From: CBDCTM01 sp965222005
GTDB taxonomy: Bacteria > Bacteroidota > Bacteroidia > Chitinophagales > Saprospiraceae
Length of the DNA: 64,000 bases
Reading direction: 5' to 3'
Assembly: GCA_965222005.1 (NCBI GenBank)
Contig: OZ244935.1
Location: 3,100,001 to 3,164,000, forward strand
Position 1 is the stretch's first letter. Every line of letters starts with the position of its first letter. Shown here one piece after another: positions 34,878-43,928 of this stretch. Position numbers and translations under genes: made by a program. The notes below the pieces were generated by a model. The model saw only the letters and a list, made by a program, of their open reading frames with translations. It searched no databases and was not told the DNA's origin.

Positions 34878-36299
34878 TTAAGGAATTGTTTTTAAACTCG
34901 GCTCATAACCCAAAATGCGAAGCATTTGTTCGGCATTTTGTTCGTCTTGATATAGCTGATCCACCAAATTGCCCTTGCTGTCGCGATCAATGATGACATG
35001 TCGGGGCGCCGGAATCAGGCAGTGTTTGATACCGCCATAGCCGCTGATGGCTTCCTGATAGGCACCCGTGTGAAAGAAGCCCAGGTACAACGGTTCTTTA
35101 TCGCTTTGCTCATATTTGGGTAAAAATACCTGGTTGAGATGTACTTCGGAATTGTAATAATCTGAATTATCACAGCTCAGCCCACCGATATTGACTCGTG
35201 TATATTCATTTTGCCACTTATTGATAGGCAGCAGGATGAAGCGCTGGGCAATGCCCCAGCTGTCGGGTAGGGTAGTCATCAGCGAGTTGTCAATCATATA
35301 CCATAGCTCGGTATCATTTTGACGTTTTTGGCCCAGTACGGAAAAAATGGTGGCTCCACTTTCGCCAACTGTATAGGTGCCAAATTCGGTATAAATATCG
35401 GGCTCGGGGATATTTTCCTCCTGGCAGGCATTGAGGATGTTGGTGACAATTTGAAGTACCATGTACTTGTAGTCAAACTCAAAACCCAGCGAATTGCGAA
35501 TGGGCATGCCGCCACCAATATTGATGGCCTCCAGTTCGGGGCAAAGCTTTTTCAGCTCGCAGTACAGCTTGATTGCCTTCTTCAATTCGCCCCAGTAGTA
35601 AAGGCTGTCTTTGATGCCTGTATCGACAAAGAAGTGGAGCATTTTGAGTTGAAACTTTTTGCTTTTAGCGATCTTGTTTTTGTAAAATTCCAGCACCTCT
35701 TTAGCCTGAATGCCGAGGCGGGAGGTATAAAATTCAAAATTTGGCTCTTCGTCGGTAGCCACCCGGATACCTATGTGGCAAGTACTTTCCACCAATTTGT
35801 TCAGCTGGTCGATCTCGTGGATATTGTCCATCACAGGGATTATATTGTCAAATCCTTCATTCATCAGATCAGCCATTTTTTGCAAGTATTCATTGGGTTT
35901 GAAACCATTGCAAACAATAGTGATCTGGCTATTGAGCTTTCCATCCCTATATAGCTGCTGGATGAGATCGATGTCAAAAGCAGAGCTGATTTCCAACTGG
36001 ACGTGGTGCTTCAATACTTCCTCCATTACATATTTAAAGTGTGAACTTTTGGTGCAGTAGCAATAGTGATAACTGCCTTTGTACCCGCAGGATTTCATAG
36101 CCCGGGTAAATAAATTGCGAGCCTTTTTGATCTGCATACCGATACGCGGCAAATAGGTGAGTTTGAGAGGCGTGCCGTATTTGTCGATCAAATATTTTAA
36201 AGGGATGTCATAAAAGGTAAGGTAGCTTTGCTCAATATCAAAACCATCTTGTGGAAAATAGAAGGTCTGATCAATCAGGTCGAAATAGGTGTTTTTCAT
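34878..36299 (-). CDS. speA: Biosynthetic arginine decarboxylase, Bacteroidota type
   Basis: 473 residues of the fold-III PLP decarboxylase family, shorter than E. coli SpeA. The PLP-binding Lys sits in YHYCYCTKSSHF near residue 83, the phosphate-binding Gly-rich loop in INIGGGMP, and the active-site Cys in GGLSCDNSDYY. It makes agmatine, the first step of polyamine synthesis; the downstream ureohydrolase gene would supply the second step. Promoter not identified. The 5' gap to 36710 contains a MITE. Confidence 0.87.
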   Translation of the reverse strand: MKNTYFDLIDQTFYFPQDGFDIEQSYLTFYDIPLKYLIDKYGTPLKLTYLPRIGMQIKKARNLFTRAMKSCGYKGSYHYCYCTKSSHFKYVMEEVLKHHVQLEISSAFDIDLIQQLYRDGKLNSQITIVCNGFKPNEYLQKMADLMNEGFDNIIPVMDNIHEIDQLNKLVESTCHIGIRVATDEEPNFEFYTSRLGIQAKEVLEFYKNKIAKSKKFQLKMLHFFVDTGIKDSLYYWGELKKAIKLYCELKKLCPELEAINIGGGMPIRNSLGFEFDYKYMVLQIVTNILNACQEENIPEPDIYTEFGTYTVGESGATIFSVLGQKRQNDTELWYMIDNSLMTTLPDSWGIAQRFILLPINKWQNEYTRVNIGGLSCDNSDYYNSEVHLNQVFLPKYEQSDKEPLYLGFFHTGAYQEAISGYGGIKHCLIPAPRHVIIDRDSKGNLVDQLYQDEQNAEQMLRILGYEPSLKTIP

Positions 36300-36382
36300 C
36301 AGGCAAAAGGAAATTTACTCCATACTAGTGATTTCAACTCAATCGAATCACAAAAGTACGCAGGCCTGCTAAATTAAAGTAA

Positions 36383-36544
36383 GAACTGAATTAAATTTTT
36401 CTAATGGTTTACGGCTCCAGCCCTTATAGAACCTGACTTCTTTCTTTTTATCGTCTGTACCATTAAGGTAGGCACTCAAAAAGGGAAATCGCCAGAACCT
36501 ACAATGGCCAAGCCTCAACGCAATACAATAGTTTAAATCAGTTC
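36383..36544 (+). repeat. MITE with GAACTGATTTAAA ends (copy 1)
   Basis: 162 bases, closely similar to 47979-48141 and, inverted and more diverged, to 42104-42286. Ends are GAACTGAATTAAA and TTTAAATCAGTTC. These ends match those of the IS5-type element at 38670, which likely supplies the transposase. It occupies most of the 410-base gap between speA and the protease gene. Confidence 0.72.
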
Positions 36545-36600
36545 TATAGCATTTGAAAGCTACTATTAATTTGGCAAGCGGTATAAATTGCCTGGTGCCT

Positions 36601-36632
36601 TTGACATAATCTCCCAAAAGCTGTAACTTTAT
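36601..36632 (+). promoter_or_regulatory. Candidate promoter of protease gene
   Basis: TTTG (36601-36604), 20 bases, then TAACTTTA (36625-36632): one base longer in spacing and one base off the Bacteroidota consensus, 78 bases before the start at 36710. Confidence 0.45.
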
Positions 36633-36709
36633 ACGTTGGTGGCACACAAGAAATTCGAATACTACACCCAACATTAATCCCACTCCCTTTAACAAATTAT
36701 CGATCAACC

Positions 36710-38593
36710 ATGAACAAATCGATTACTTCTATTGTATTGCTCCTTTTACTAAGTATAGCCTATAAGCAGCCGCTTTCCGCTCAGATCAGCGAGGGAGGTG
36801 AGCCAGTCAGTTTCTCCAAGACCTTCCAGGATTTGTACTCCGGCCGCAGGGCAGCTACCCAAAACCTGCCTGCACTGGACATGAAAAAGGTGCAAGCTGC
36901 CGACCGGGCGAATGTCGGTACGGTACGTTTTGCTGCTCCGGTTGATGTGGCTATCGGCTTGACGGATGGCGAGTGGGTAGAGCTACCGAGCGGTGATCGT
37001 ATTTGGCAGATCAGATTCTCCGCTGCCGATGCTCTGGGATTGTTTATTGCATACGATGACTTTTACCTGCCTTTTGGTAGCCGCCTGCATATGTATAGCG
37101 ATGACCGGCAACAGCTGCTTGGTGCATACACCAGCCGCAACAATCGAAGCTCCGGCAACTTTTTTACAGGTATGATCCGCGGGACTTCCGCCATACTGGA
37201 ACTCTACGAGCCAGCCAGTGTCAAAGGACAAAGCCGCATTCATGTGTATCGAATTTATCAGGCGTATGAACCTACCCATATCGAGCCGAGTGATTATCCT
37301 TTTCAAGTTCGAATGGCCGGATTTGGCGATGCATTGTCCTGCCACATCAATATCAATTGCCCGGAAGGAGATCCCTGGCAGGATCACAAAAGGGGAGTGG
37401 TGCGTATGTTGCGGGTGTTTGAAGAGGGGGTAGGCTGGTGTAGTGGAACACTCATTAACAATACCAATGAAGATGGAACTCCTTATGTGCTCAGTGCTTT
37501 CCACTGTATAGCCGGCTTTACGCCCTTGCTGGATTTTTGGCGTTTCGACTTCATGTATGAAGGAGCGGATTGCAATGATCCTACAGAAGAGCCAGCCGAT
37601 CAATCGATACTTGGCTGCACCCATGTGGCGGGCCGGGAGGAGAGCGATTTTTTATTGCTCGAAATGAGTAAGCGGGTGCCTTCCTCTTTTCAGCCCTACT
37701 TTGTGGGCTGGGACCGGAGCAGTACGGCCCTGCCAGATTCTACCATTGCTATCCACCATCCGGAAGGTGATATCCGAAAAATTTCGCTGGATTATGATCC
37801 GGCCACGATATATCCGCAAAGTATTATTTGGAATAATAATGTCACCACACCGGCCAATCATCACTTCCGGGTGGAGTTCGATGACGGGACTTTTGAGAAT
37901 GGCTCATCGGGCAGCGCCCTATTCAATGAAGACGGCCGGATAGCGGGTCAGCTGCATGGTGGATTGTCCAATTGTTCCCGCTTTGTAGGCTTTTACGGCC
38001 GCTTTAGCATTTCGTGGGATGCCGGTGCTACGCCGGATGCCCGGCTGATGGATTGGCTTGATCCTGCCGGAAGCGGAGCGATGCAGTTGGGCGCTTACGA
38101 ACCACCGCCGGAGGCCAGCATTAGCGGCGCAGTGCGTACCAGCAGCGGCCAGCCCATTGCCCACACCACTGTTTATCTCAATGGCAGTTGGCAGGACTCG
38201 GTGCTCACCGATGCCTCTGGCATTTTTAGTTTTTCGGTACCACGTGGCGGTAGTTATACCTTGAGTGCCAAAAAGAGCAGCGCACCGACGAATGGTGTCA
38301 GCGCATTTGACATAGTACTTATCCAAAAGCATATTCTGGGCTTTACACCTTTTACCGATCCCATCCACCTGCTGGCAGCTGATGTCAATAATTCCGGAAG
38401 TATTACCAGTTTTGATCTTGTCATTATCCGCAAAGTGCTTTTGTTTTTCAATGACAACTTTCCCAATGATGATTCGTGGCGATTTGTAGAAGATATACTA
38501 GATGTGCCGGATGTGAATGATGATGTGAGTGGCTTGCAGTTTACCGGTTACAAGGTAGGGGATGTGAATGATAATGCGAACCCAGGGCTGTAA
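36710..38593 (+). CDS. Secreted trypsin-like serine protease with dockerin-like tail
   Basis: 627 residues with a signal peptide (about 1-25, ending LSAQ). A pro-region comes before a chymotrypsin-fold domain at about 225-450 of the lysyl-endopeptidase type. The triad is seen as His in LSAFHCIAG, Asp in REESDFLLLEM and Ser in GSSGSALF. A carboxypeptidase-regulatory-like repeat (about 465-520, ASISGAVRTSSGQPI) and a dockerin-like pair of calcium loops follow (AFDIVLIQKHILG, DVNNSGSITSFDLVIIRKVLL). No T9SS sorting domain follows, unlike other secreted proteins here; the gene stops 17 bases before an inverted repeat that holds an IS. It may end naturally or have lost its tail. Confidence 0.85.
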   Translation: MNKSITSIVLLLLLSIAYKQPLSAQISEGGEPVSFSKTFQDLYSGRRAATQNLPALDMKKVQAADRANVGTVRFAAPVDVAIGLTDGEWVELPSGDRIWQIRFSAADALGLFIAYDDFYLPFGSRLHMYSDDRQQLLGAYTSRNNRSSGNFFTGMIRGTSAILELYEPASVKGQSRIHVYRIYQAYEPTHIEPSDYPFQVRMAGFGDALSCHININCPEGDPWQDHKRGVVRMLRVFEEGVGWCSGTLINNTNEDGTPYVLSAFHCIAGFTPLLDFWRFDFMYEGADCNDPTEEPADQSILGCTHVAGREESDFLLLEMSKRVPSSFQPYFVGWDRSSTALPDSTIAIHHPEGDIRKISLDYDPATIYPQSIIWNNNVTTPANHHFRVEFDDGTFENGSSGSALFNEDGRIAGQLHGGLSNCSRFVGFYGRFSISWDAGATPDARLMDWLDPAGSGAMQLGAYEPPPEASISGAVRTSSGQPIAHTTVYLNGSWQDSVLTDASGIFSFSVPRGGSYTLSAKKSSAPTNGVSAFDIVLIQKHILGFTPFTDPIHLLAADVNNSGSITSFDLVIIRKVLLFFNDNFPNDDSWRFVEDILDVPDVNDDVSGLQFTGYKVGDVNDNANPGL

Positions 38594-38669
38594 AGCGATA
38601 CAGACAATTGAGGCGGAGGCGAATTCGAGAAGAGCCAGGTTTTCTATACGTGCTTGCTGAATTTATTAA

Positions 38670-39582
38670 CAAGTGATTTAAAGCTTTGTCAAATAATCGA
38701 TCCACTGTTTGATACAAAATAAATGATGCCAAGCCACCCAACTGCCAAGAGAAGTATCTTGTCTCACGAGTAAAGTTCGATAACTGTCCATCCAAGCATT
38801 GGTTCTTTCTACGACATATCGTTGGTCATACATGAGTTCATCAAAGTAAGTGTCATCATCAGCTAAGTGTTTGGTTCTGCGCCGATTACGAGGTGCATTT
38901 AGGATAATTCCAACTCGCTCACAAGCTAGTCTAAAGGCTTCACTATCAAATCCTGCATCTGCATTTACAAACAATCCGTCAACACTTATTTTGCTTTTTT
39001 TAAGCTGTTGCACCAAATAATTTAAGCGTTTTTCACAATCAAAAATATCATTGTGATTGCCAGCCAAAGGAAGGGTAAAACCCACCGCTAGTCCTTGTGT
39101 ATCTGTTAACCATAAAGTATTGGTGGTTTTGCTTTTCTTTCGACTTTGATAAGCAACCTGATCTCCACCTCGTTTTGCAGGGCTATGGGTACCATCAAAT
39201 TGTCCAATACTCAAGTCTAAAATATGCTTATACTCTTCAATTATACCATTTTGAGCAGCTTGCCAAGATCCATCTTTAACCCATTTTCGAAAGTGGTGAT
39301 ATACCGCACCAAACTTTATTTTCGCTTTGTAAATCAAGGACTTAACAGGAAGTAAATGCCACTGAACTCCTGTTTTGAATTTATATAATATGGCGTTTAC
39401 GATCTCCCACAAATTTGTATTTGTTCCCCCTCTTTCGGGTAAACTTAAATGAGGTAAAATATATTTAACAATGCTATCTTTGTCTAAGATTCGAATCATG
39501 GCTACGGATATTTTGTAGGGTGTGGTAATTCTACAAGTTCCGTAGTCTTTTCCGATTTTTTATGAAAACTTTAAATCACTTC
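38670..39582 (-). mobile_element. IS5-type insertion sequence
   Basis: 913 bases. Ends AAGTGATTTAAAG and CTTTAAATCACTT are inverted repeats, flanked by the 3-base duplication TAA (38667-38669 and 39583-39585). One transposase gene occupies nearly the whole element. The same ends occur on the MITEs at 36383, 42104 and 47979. Confidence 0.85.
38678..39499 (-). CDS. IS5 family transposase
   Basis: 273 residues, apparently intact. An N-terminal domain with 'NLWEIVNAILYKFKTGVQWHLLP' is followed by a DDE domain: Asp in IGQFDGTHS, Asp in FVNADAGFDSEAF and Glu in RYVVERTNAWMDSYR. It inserts at TAA-type targets. Unrelated in detail to the lodA-disrupting IS5 enzyme (different length and ends). Confidence 0.92.
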   Translation of the reverse strand: MIRILDKDSIVKYILPHLSLPERGGTNTNLWEIVNAILYKFKTGVQWHLLPVKSLIYKAKIKFGAVYHHFRKWVKDGSWQAAQNGIIEEYKHILDLSIGQFDGTHSPAKRGGDQVAYQSRKKSKTTNTLWLTDTQGLAVGFTLPLAGNHNDIFDCEKRLNYLVQQLKKSKISVDGLFVNADAGFDSEAFRLACERVGIILNAPRNRRRTKHLADDDTYFDELMYDQRYVVERTNAWMDSYRTLLVRQDTSLGSWVAWHHLFCIKQWIDYLTKL

Positions 39583-39652
39583 TAAATATAAATTCACCAT
39601 CGCCTGTACTTCCTCAAAATTCGCCTCCGCCTAATAGACGAGCTAAAACAAA

Positions 39653-42031
39653 CTACTGTTTTACTACCCGCTTAGCTCTACTGAGCTGCCCGTCCGCTTC
39701 CAATTGAATGATATAGATTCCTTTCTCCAATTGCTCGCCAATTTCCAGCAAGCCCCTTTGCGCATCAATGTGGAAGTGCAGTATCTGCTGACCAAGCACA
39801 TTGTACACGGATAGCGAGGCTGCATTTGCCACATCAGCCAAATCGTACCGAATATTGATTTGCTGACTGAATGGATTGGGCCAGGCTGCCACTTTGAGCT
39901 GCTCATTGATCAAATCGGCTGTGCCTAGCGGCTCACCTTCCACTACCTCAAATAAATCTACAGCTGCTTCCGTGAGATGGCCGGAGCCAGGTAAGTCACT
40001 GGATTCAAAAATTAGGTGCATATTATCCGTCACCTGAATCCAATCGCGCAATACCCATTCCGTCTTGTCATTCCAGCTACCATTGGAGTTGGTAATAGTT
40101 TCGAGCGTAATTTCCTCGATACCATTATTGATACGTACTTGCAAAGCATCATTAGGGGCATTGCTGCCTCCTCCATTAAAAAACCAGGAGTAATAGCTGA
40201 GTACAGGATTGGTATAACCACTGAGATCCATACTGGGAGAGGTCAAAGTAGTGGTACCATTGTCGATGTCATCATTGCCTGCATTGCCACCCCCATTGCC
40301 GGTAACATAGCAGGTTTGGCCCAGGTCGCCGGTAATGTCAACAGGAGGATTGGCGAAGCCTCCCTGGCTGGTGGTACCTATCGGGATGCCACGCTCCCAG
40401 ATGCCGGTAGCCGCATCGCCGGAAACCTGCCAGCCGAGATCGACTGCAAACTCATCCCGATAGCCATCATCCAATTCAATAGTCATGCTGGCATTGCCGC
40501 CGCTAATGGTTTGGGTAGCTGCTGCGGCATGATACCCCCAGGCACCGCCAAACACGTCGTAATCACCTTCGAATACACTATTGAGCGTGAAATTGCCATC
40601 GCCATCAGTTTGTGTTTCAAATGTGAAATCATCATTGCGAACCTCTACAACCGCATTCGGGATAGGGTTTCCATTGGCCTTGCGGATCACTTTGCCACTA
40701 AAGGTAAAATTGGGCAATGGCTCGAGTTGCGCATTTAGGATAGTCAACTCACCATTCTCCAGTGTGGCAGAAAGGGTTTTGTCCATATATCCCAATCGGC
40801 TAAATTCTACATCAAAAGTACCGGCAATCACCTGACCACCTTTATACACACCATTGATATCTGTAACAGCCAAGTTTGGTTGTGAGGATTGGATTTCGAC
40901 ATTGGCTTCGCTAAGTACAGCACCAGTGACTGCATCGGTAACCGTACCTTCCAACCAACAAGCTCTTTTGTAATCCGGCTCAAGGATATAAGCACCATTG
41001 TCAATATCGGTGGCAATCACAGTGCCTGAAGGGAAGAAAGGATACACCCCCCACACGCCATTAAATCCTCCGTCGCCCCCGAGCCAGGTATCAAAATTGC
41101 CCACTTCTATCATATTATCTGGCTTGGAAGCATCCACGATGATGCAGCCATCGGTATAATAGGAAATGATGAGCCAATCTTCCCAAACATGCACATTGTG
41201 CGGAATTACGCCCAGGCCCAGCGTTGCAATAGGATAGTAGCGATCCACCTCTTTGATGTCGGTAAGATCAGATATATCGTATGCAGTGACGGGAGCATTG
41301 GCTCGTTCGTCGGTAGTAAAGACATGATTACCATTGTCAGAGAGCCAGGCATTGTGCGTAAAGCTGGACGGAGTCTGTTGGCTGGCTAATTGAACGACAT
41401 TGTTTTTATTACTCACATCATAAATACCTAATGCACCATTGTATATTTCGGAGGAATACATAATATTATCCCGCACATACACATCATGCGCATACACGGG
41501 CGGTGCTGCATTCACATAAACCGGATTGCCGGGATCGGTGACATCAACGATGATGTTGCCACCGCCATTGAGATTGCAACCAGCCAGATAGGCAAAGCCG
41601 AACTCGTCGATATAAATATTGTGGCAGCTGCTCAATGTTCCGCCGATATCGTCAAGGATAGGAGCCCAGTAAAACCAAGAATTTTCATCGAAATTTTCGA
41701 GGTCGGTCAAATCAATGACCAATATGCCCTGGCCCGTTTCATTCGTTACATAAGCATATCCTTCCCAAACTTTCATATCCCGCCAGGTGGAAGAAGGGCC
41801 GGGTACTATGGTGATTTCTATCGGGGCGGAAGCATCCGTTACATCGAGTATCGATACGCCTTCTCTCAGGCCGATGAGCCCTATTTCCTTGCCGGTATTC
41901 GGATCTGCCCAGCCCCATACATCGTTGAGATCCTGATTGTAAGTCACCGTAGATTTTAGGGTGACATTGAGTTGAGCCTTTGCCAGGCCACACAATCCGG
42001 CGACCAGCAATAGGGTAACTATTTTTTTCAT
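39653..42031 (-). CDS. Choice-of-anchor B (LVIVD) secreted protein, T9SS
   Basis: 792 residues with a signal peptide to about residue 19. An LVIVD/beta-propeller-like domain at about 20-345 has repeated 'VTNETGQGILVIDLTDL' and HNIYIDEFGFAYLAG elements. Two carboxypeptidase-regulatory-like domains (about 355-430 and 440-515, 'GKVIRKANGNPIPNAVVEVRN') are followed by a MAM/jelly-roll-like region (about 520-705) and a type A T9SS sorting domain (VAAWPNPFSQ ... GIYIIQLEADG). Probably displayed on the surface; function unknown. Paralogous to 52529 and 55056 but with a different sorting domain. Confidence 0.85.
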   Translation of the reverse strand: MKKIVTLLLVAGLCGLAKAQLNVTLKSTVTYNQDLNDVWGWADPNTGKEIGLIGLREGVSILDVTDASAPIEITIVPGPSSTWRDMKVWEGYAYVTNETGQGILVIDLTDLENFDENSWFYWAPILDDIGGTLSSCHNIYIDEFGFAYLAGCNLNGGGNIIVDVTDPGNPVYVNAAPPVYAHDVYVRDNIMYSSEIYNGALGIYDVSNKNNVVQLASQQTPSSFTHNAWLSDNGNHVFTTDERANAPVTAYDISDLTDIKEVDRYYPIATLGLGVIPHNVHVWEDWLIISYYTDGCIIVDASKPDNMIEVGNFDTWLGGDGGFNGVWGVYPFFPSGTVIATDIDNGAYILEPDYKRACWLEGTVTDAVTGAVLSEANVEIQSSQPNLAVTDINGVYKGGQVIAGTFDVEFSRLGYMDKTLSATLENGELTILNAQLEPLPNFTFSGKVIRKANGNPIPNAVVEVRNDDFTFETQTDGDGNFTLNSVFEGDYDVFGGAWGYHAAAATQTISGGNASMTIELDDGYRDEFAVDLGWQVSGDAATGIWERGIPIGTTSQGGFANPPVDITGDLGQTCYVTGNGGGNAGNDDIDNGTTTLTSPSMDLSGYTNPVLSYYSWFFNGGGSNAPNDALQVRINNGIEEITLETITNSNGSWNDKTEWVLRDWIQVTDNMHLIFESSDLPGSGHLTEAAVDLFEVVEGEPLGTADLINEQLKVAAWPNPFSQQINIRYDLADVANAASLSVYNVLGQQILHFHIDAQRGLLEIGEQLEKGIYIIQLEADGQLSRAKRVVKQ

Positions 42032-42103
42032 AATAATAAAAGAGTTTTAATAAATTGAATTGAACTATTGACTTCCTGGCATTGGGGATATTTCTATATA
42101 ACA

Positions 42104-42286
42104 GAAGTGAATTGAACTATTTTATTGCTGTTGAAGCTTAGCCATTGTAAGGTCTGACGATTTTCCTTTTTGAGTGCATACCTACCTGCCTCTGGTGGAG
42201 AAGGTACGGACGAAAAAAAGAAGTCAGGTTCTATACTATAAGGGCTGGAGCCGCAAACCATTAGATAGAAAAGATTAAATCACTTC
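42104..42286 (-). repeat. MITE with GAAGTGATTTAA ends (copy 2, inverted)
   Basis: About 183 bases, the reverse-oriented and more diverged relative of 36383 and 47979, with ends GAAGTGAATTGAAC and TTAAATCACTTC. It contains a small insertion around CCTCTGGTGGAG. It fills most of the gap between the LVIVD gene and the thioesterase gene. No clear target duplication. Confidence 0.6.
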
Positions 42287-42315
42287 TGAGCTCAAAATTA
42301 GCAATTTTAAGGCAA

Positions 42316-42744
42316 TTATGCTTTTCTTTCCACCACTGCCTGTGTCAAACGGGAGACAGATATCAAGTTCCCCTGTTCATCCACCGTTTCGATGGCCCAA
42401 AATTGCATCCTGCGGCCGAGCTTTAGTGGGGTGGCTTTAGCCATGACGTAGCCTTTGGTGGCAGCCCGCATATGGCTGATGTTGAGCTCGACGCCTACCG
42501 TGCTGTAGCGCTCGACGTCTTCCAGGCACAACAAGCCGGCTACGCTGGCGATGGTCTCTGCCAGGCTGGCGGAAGCGCCGCCGTGCAGCAATCCGTATGG
42601 CTGACGGGTACGTTCGTCCACCGGCATACGTGCCTTGAGGTAATCCTCTCCAATTTCGATAAATTCGATGCCGAGGTGGCTCACCAAGGTGTTCTGACTA
42701 ATTTGATTGAGCGTCTCTAAGGTGACAGCTTGTTTCCAAATCAT
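42316..42744 (-). CDS. Hotdog-fold acyl-CoA thioesterase (PaaI/MenI-like)
   Basis: 142 residues, one hotdog domain. The block YGLLHGGASASLAETIAS holds the conserved His-Gly-Gly and the catalytic Glu of the YdiI/PaaI class. 'VELNISHMRAA' and a C-terminal 'SRLTQAVVERK' complete the fold. It hydrolyses an acyl-CoA, perhaps 1,4-dihydroxy-2-naphthoyl-CoA in menaquinone synthesis or an aromatic CoA; no pathway genes lie nearby to decide. Confidence 0.85.
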   Translation of the reverse strand: MIWKQAVTLETLNQISQNTLVSHLGIEFIEIGEDYLKARMPVDERTRQPYGLLHGGASASLAETIASVAGLLCLEDVERYSTVGVELNISHMRAATKGYVMAKATPLKLGRRMQFWAIETVDEQGNLISVSRLTQAVVERKA

Positions 42745-42759
42745 TCTGCTTGGTTTTTA

Positions 42760-42801
42760 GAAACTATTTTGAAATTTCACCACAAATGTCAAAACAGTTT
42801 C
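42760..42801. repeat. Tiny palindromic derivative of the GAAACTGTTTTG MITE
   Basis: 42 bases made almost only of the two terminal repeats (GAAACTATTTTG / CAAAACAGTTTC) and flanked by TTA on both sides. It lies just upstream of the thioesterase gene. The ends equal those at 28061-28222. Confidence 0.65.
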
Positions 42802-42852
42802 TTAATGTCCAAAAAAAATTACTATTGACACCCACCCCCTCCCACTTTAGCT

Positions 42853-43755
42853 TCACTGCTGATCGATACAAGCAATGATGGCTTCCAAATCATGCGGGGC
42901 AAAGCGCTGCCAATGATCGCCTTTCCGAAACCAGGTCATCTGCCGTTTGGCATATCGGCGGCTGTTGCGTTTGATCAAATCTACGGCTTCCTCCAAACTA
43001 GCGGAACCTTCCAAATAGCGGAACAATTCCTGATAACCCACCGTTTGTAAAGCTTTCTGCTGGCGATGAGGAAAAAGTTGGCGTGCCTCCTCCAGCAGCC
43101 CCTGCTCCATCATGCTGTCCACCTTCTGATTGATTCGGTTGTACAATTGTTCGCGCTCCATTTCCAGCAAGAAATAGACGGGATGGAATGCTCTGGCAAC
43201 TGTCTGCTGCCTGCGGAAGTCTGAAAAAGCCCTTCCACTGGCCCGGCAAACAGCCAGCGCGCGCAACAGCCGCCGCGGATTTTGCTGATCGACCTGCTCA
43301 AAATAAAGGGGATCCCGTTTTTTCAGCTCTGCCTGCAAAGCCCCGATGCCCTCATTAGCAAAAAGCTTTTCCAGGTCCTGCTGTATGTTTTCGGGTACTT
43401 CCGGAAATTCATCCAACCCTTCACAGACCGCCTGTATATATAGGCCGGAGCCGCCAGCGAGTATAGCTTTATCATGGTTTTGATAGATATCCTCCAGGCT
43501 TTGAAGCGCATCCCGCTCATACTCCCCCACGCTATATGCCTGATGGATACTCAGGCTATTAATAAAAAAATGCGGAATGCCCTGCTGCTCATCTGCTGTG
43601 ATCTTGGCAGTGCCGATGTTCATCTCTCTATAAAACTGCCGACTGTCAGCCGATAAAACGGGACAAGCATAATGCCGGGCCAGAGAGATGCTAAGGCTGG
43701 TTTTGCCCACAGCCGTCGGGCCGGCCAGAACGATAAGGAGCTTTTTCGCTGGCAT
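42853..43755 (-). CDS. miaA: tRNA dimethylallyltransferase
   Basis: 300 residues. P-loop AGPTAVGKTSLS at about 11-22, the conserved DSRQFYREMNIGTAK (binding of tRNA/substrate), 'FFINSLSI' and 'GGSGLYIQAVCEG', then the RNA-binding helices and 'RYAKRQMTWFRKG' near the end. It adds an isopentenyl group to A37 of tRNAs reading UNN codons. Standard length and complete motifs. Divergent from the acyltransferase gene at 43929. Confidence 0.93.
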   Translation of the reverse strand: MPAKKLLIVLAGPTAVGKTSLSISLARHYACPVLSADSRQFYREMNIGTAKITADEQQGIPHFFINSLSIHQAYSVGEYERDALQSLEDIYQNHDKAILAGGSGLYIQAVCEGLDEFPEVPENIQQDLEKLFANEGIGALQAELKKRDPLYFEQVDQQNPRRLLRALAVCRASGRAFSDFRRQQTVARAFHPVYFLLEMEREQLYNRINQKVDSMMEQGLLEEARQLFPHRQQKALQTVGYQELFRYLEGSASLEEAVDLIKRNSRRYAKRQMTWFRKGDHWQRFAPHDLEAIIACIDQQ

Positions 43756-43928
43756 TTGGCAAAAATATTATTTTTGCGGAGAAGTAACGGTAGTCAATTG
43801 ACGGCTTGCCAGTTGTGGGTTGCCGCTTTCCAAGTGATTTGTGTATAAAACACTGCTCAAAGTCGCACGGGCGATAAGCGGACTTTCTGACCAACTGGCG
43901 GCACGGGCTAACCGGCAAAAACAAACCT

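Larger units (their letters stand above)
38611..39632. repeat. 15-base inverted repeat split by IS5 element
   Basis: AGGCGGAGGCGAATT at 38611-38625 is perfectly complementary to 39618-39632, and weaker pairing continues inward (GAG.AAG, CAGG, TGAATTTAT). The genes on either side converge here, so the pair was probably a bidirectional terminator or a MITE before the 913-base IS entered its loop. Confidence 0.55.
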
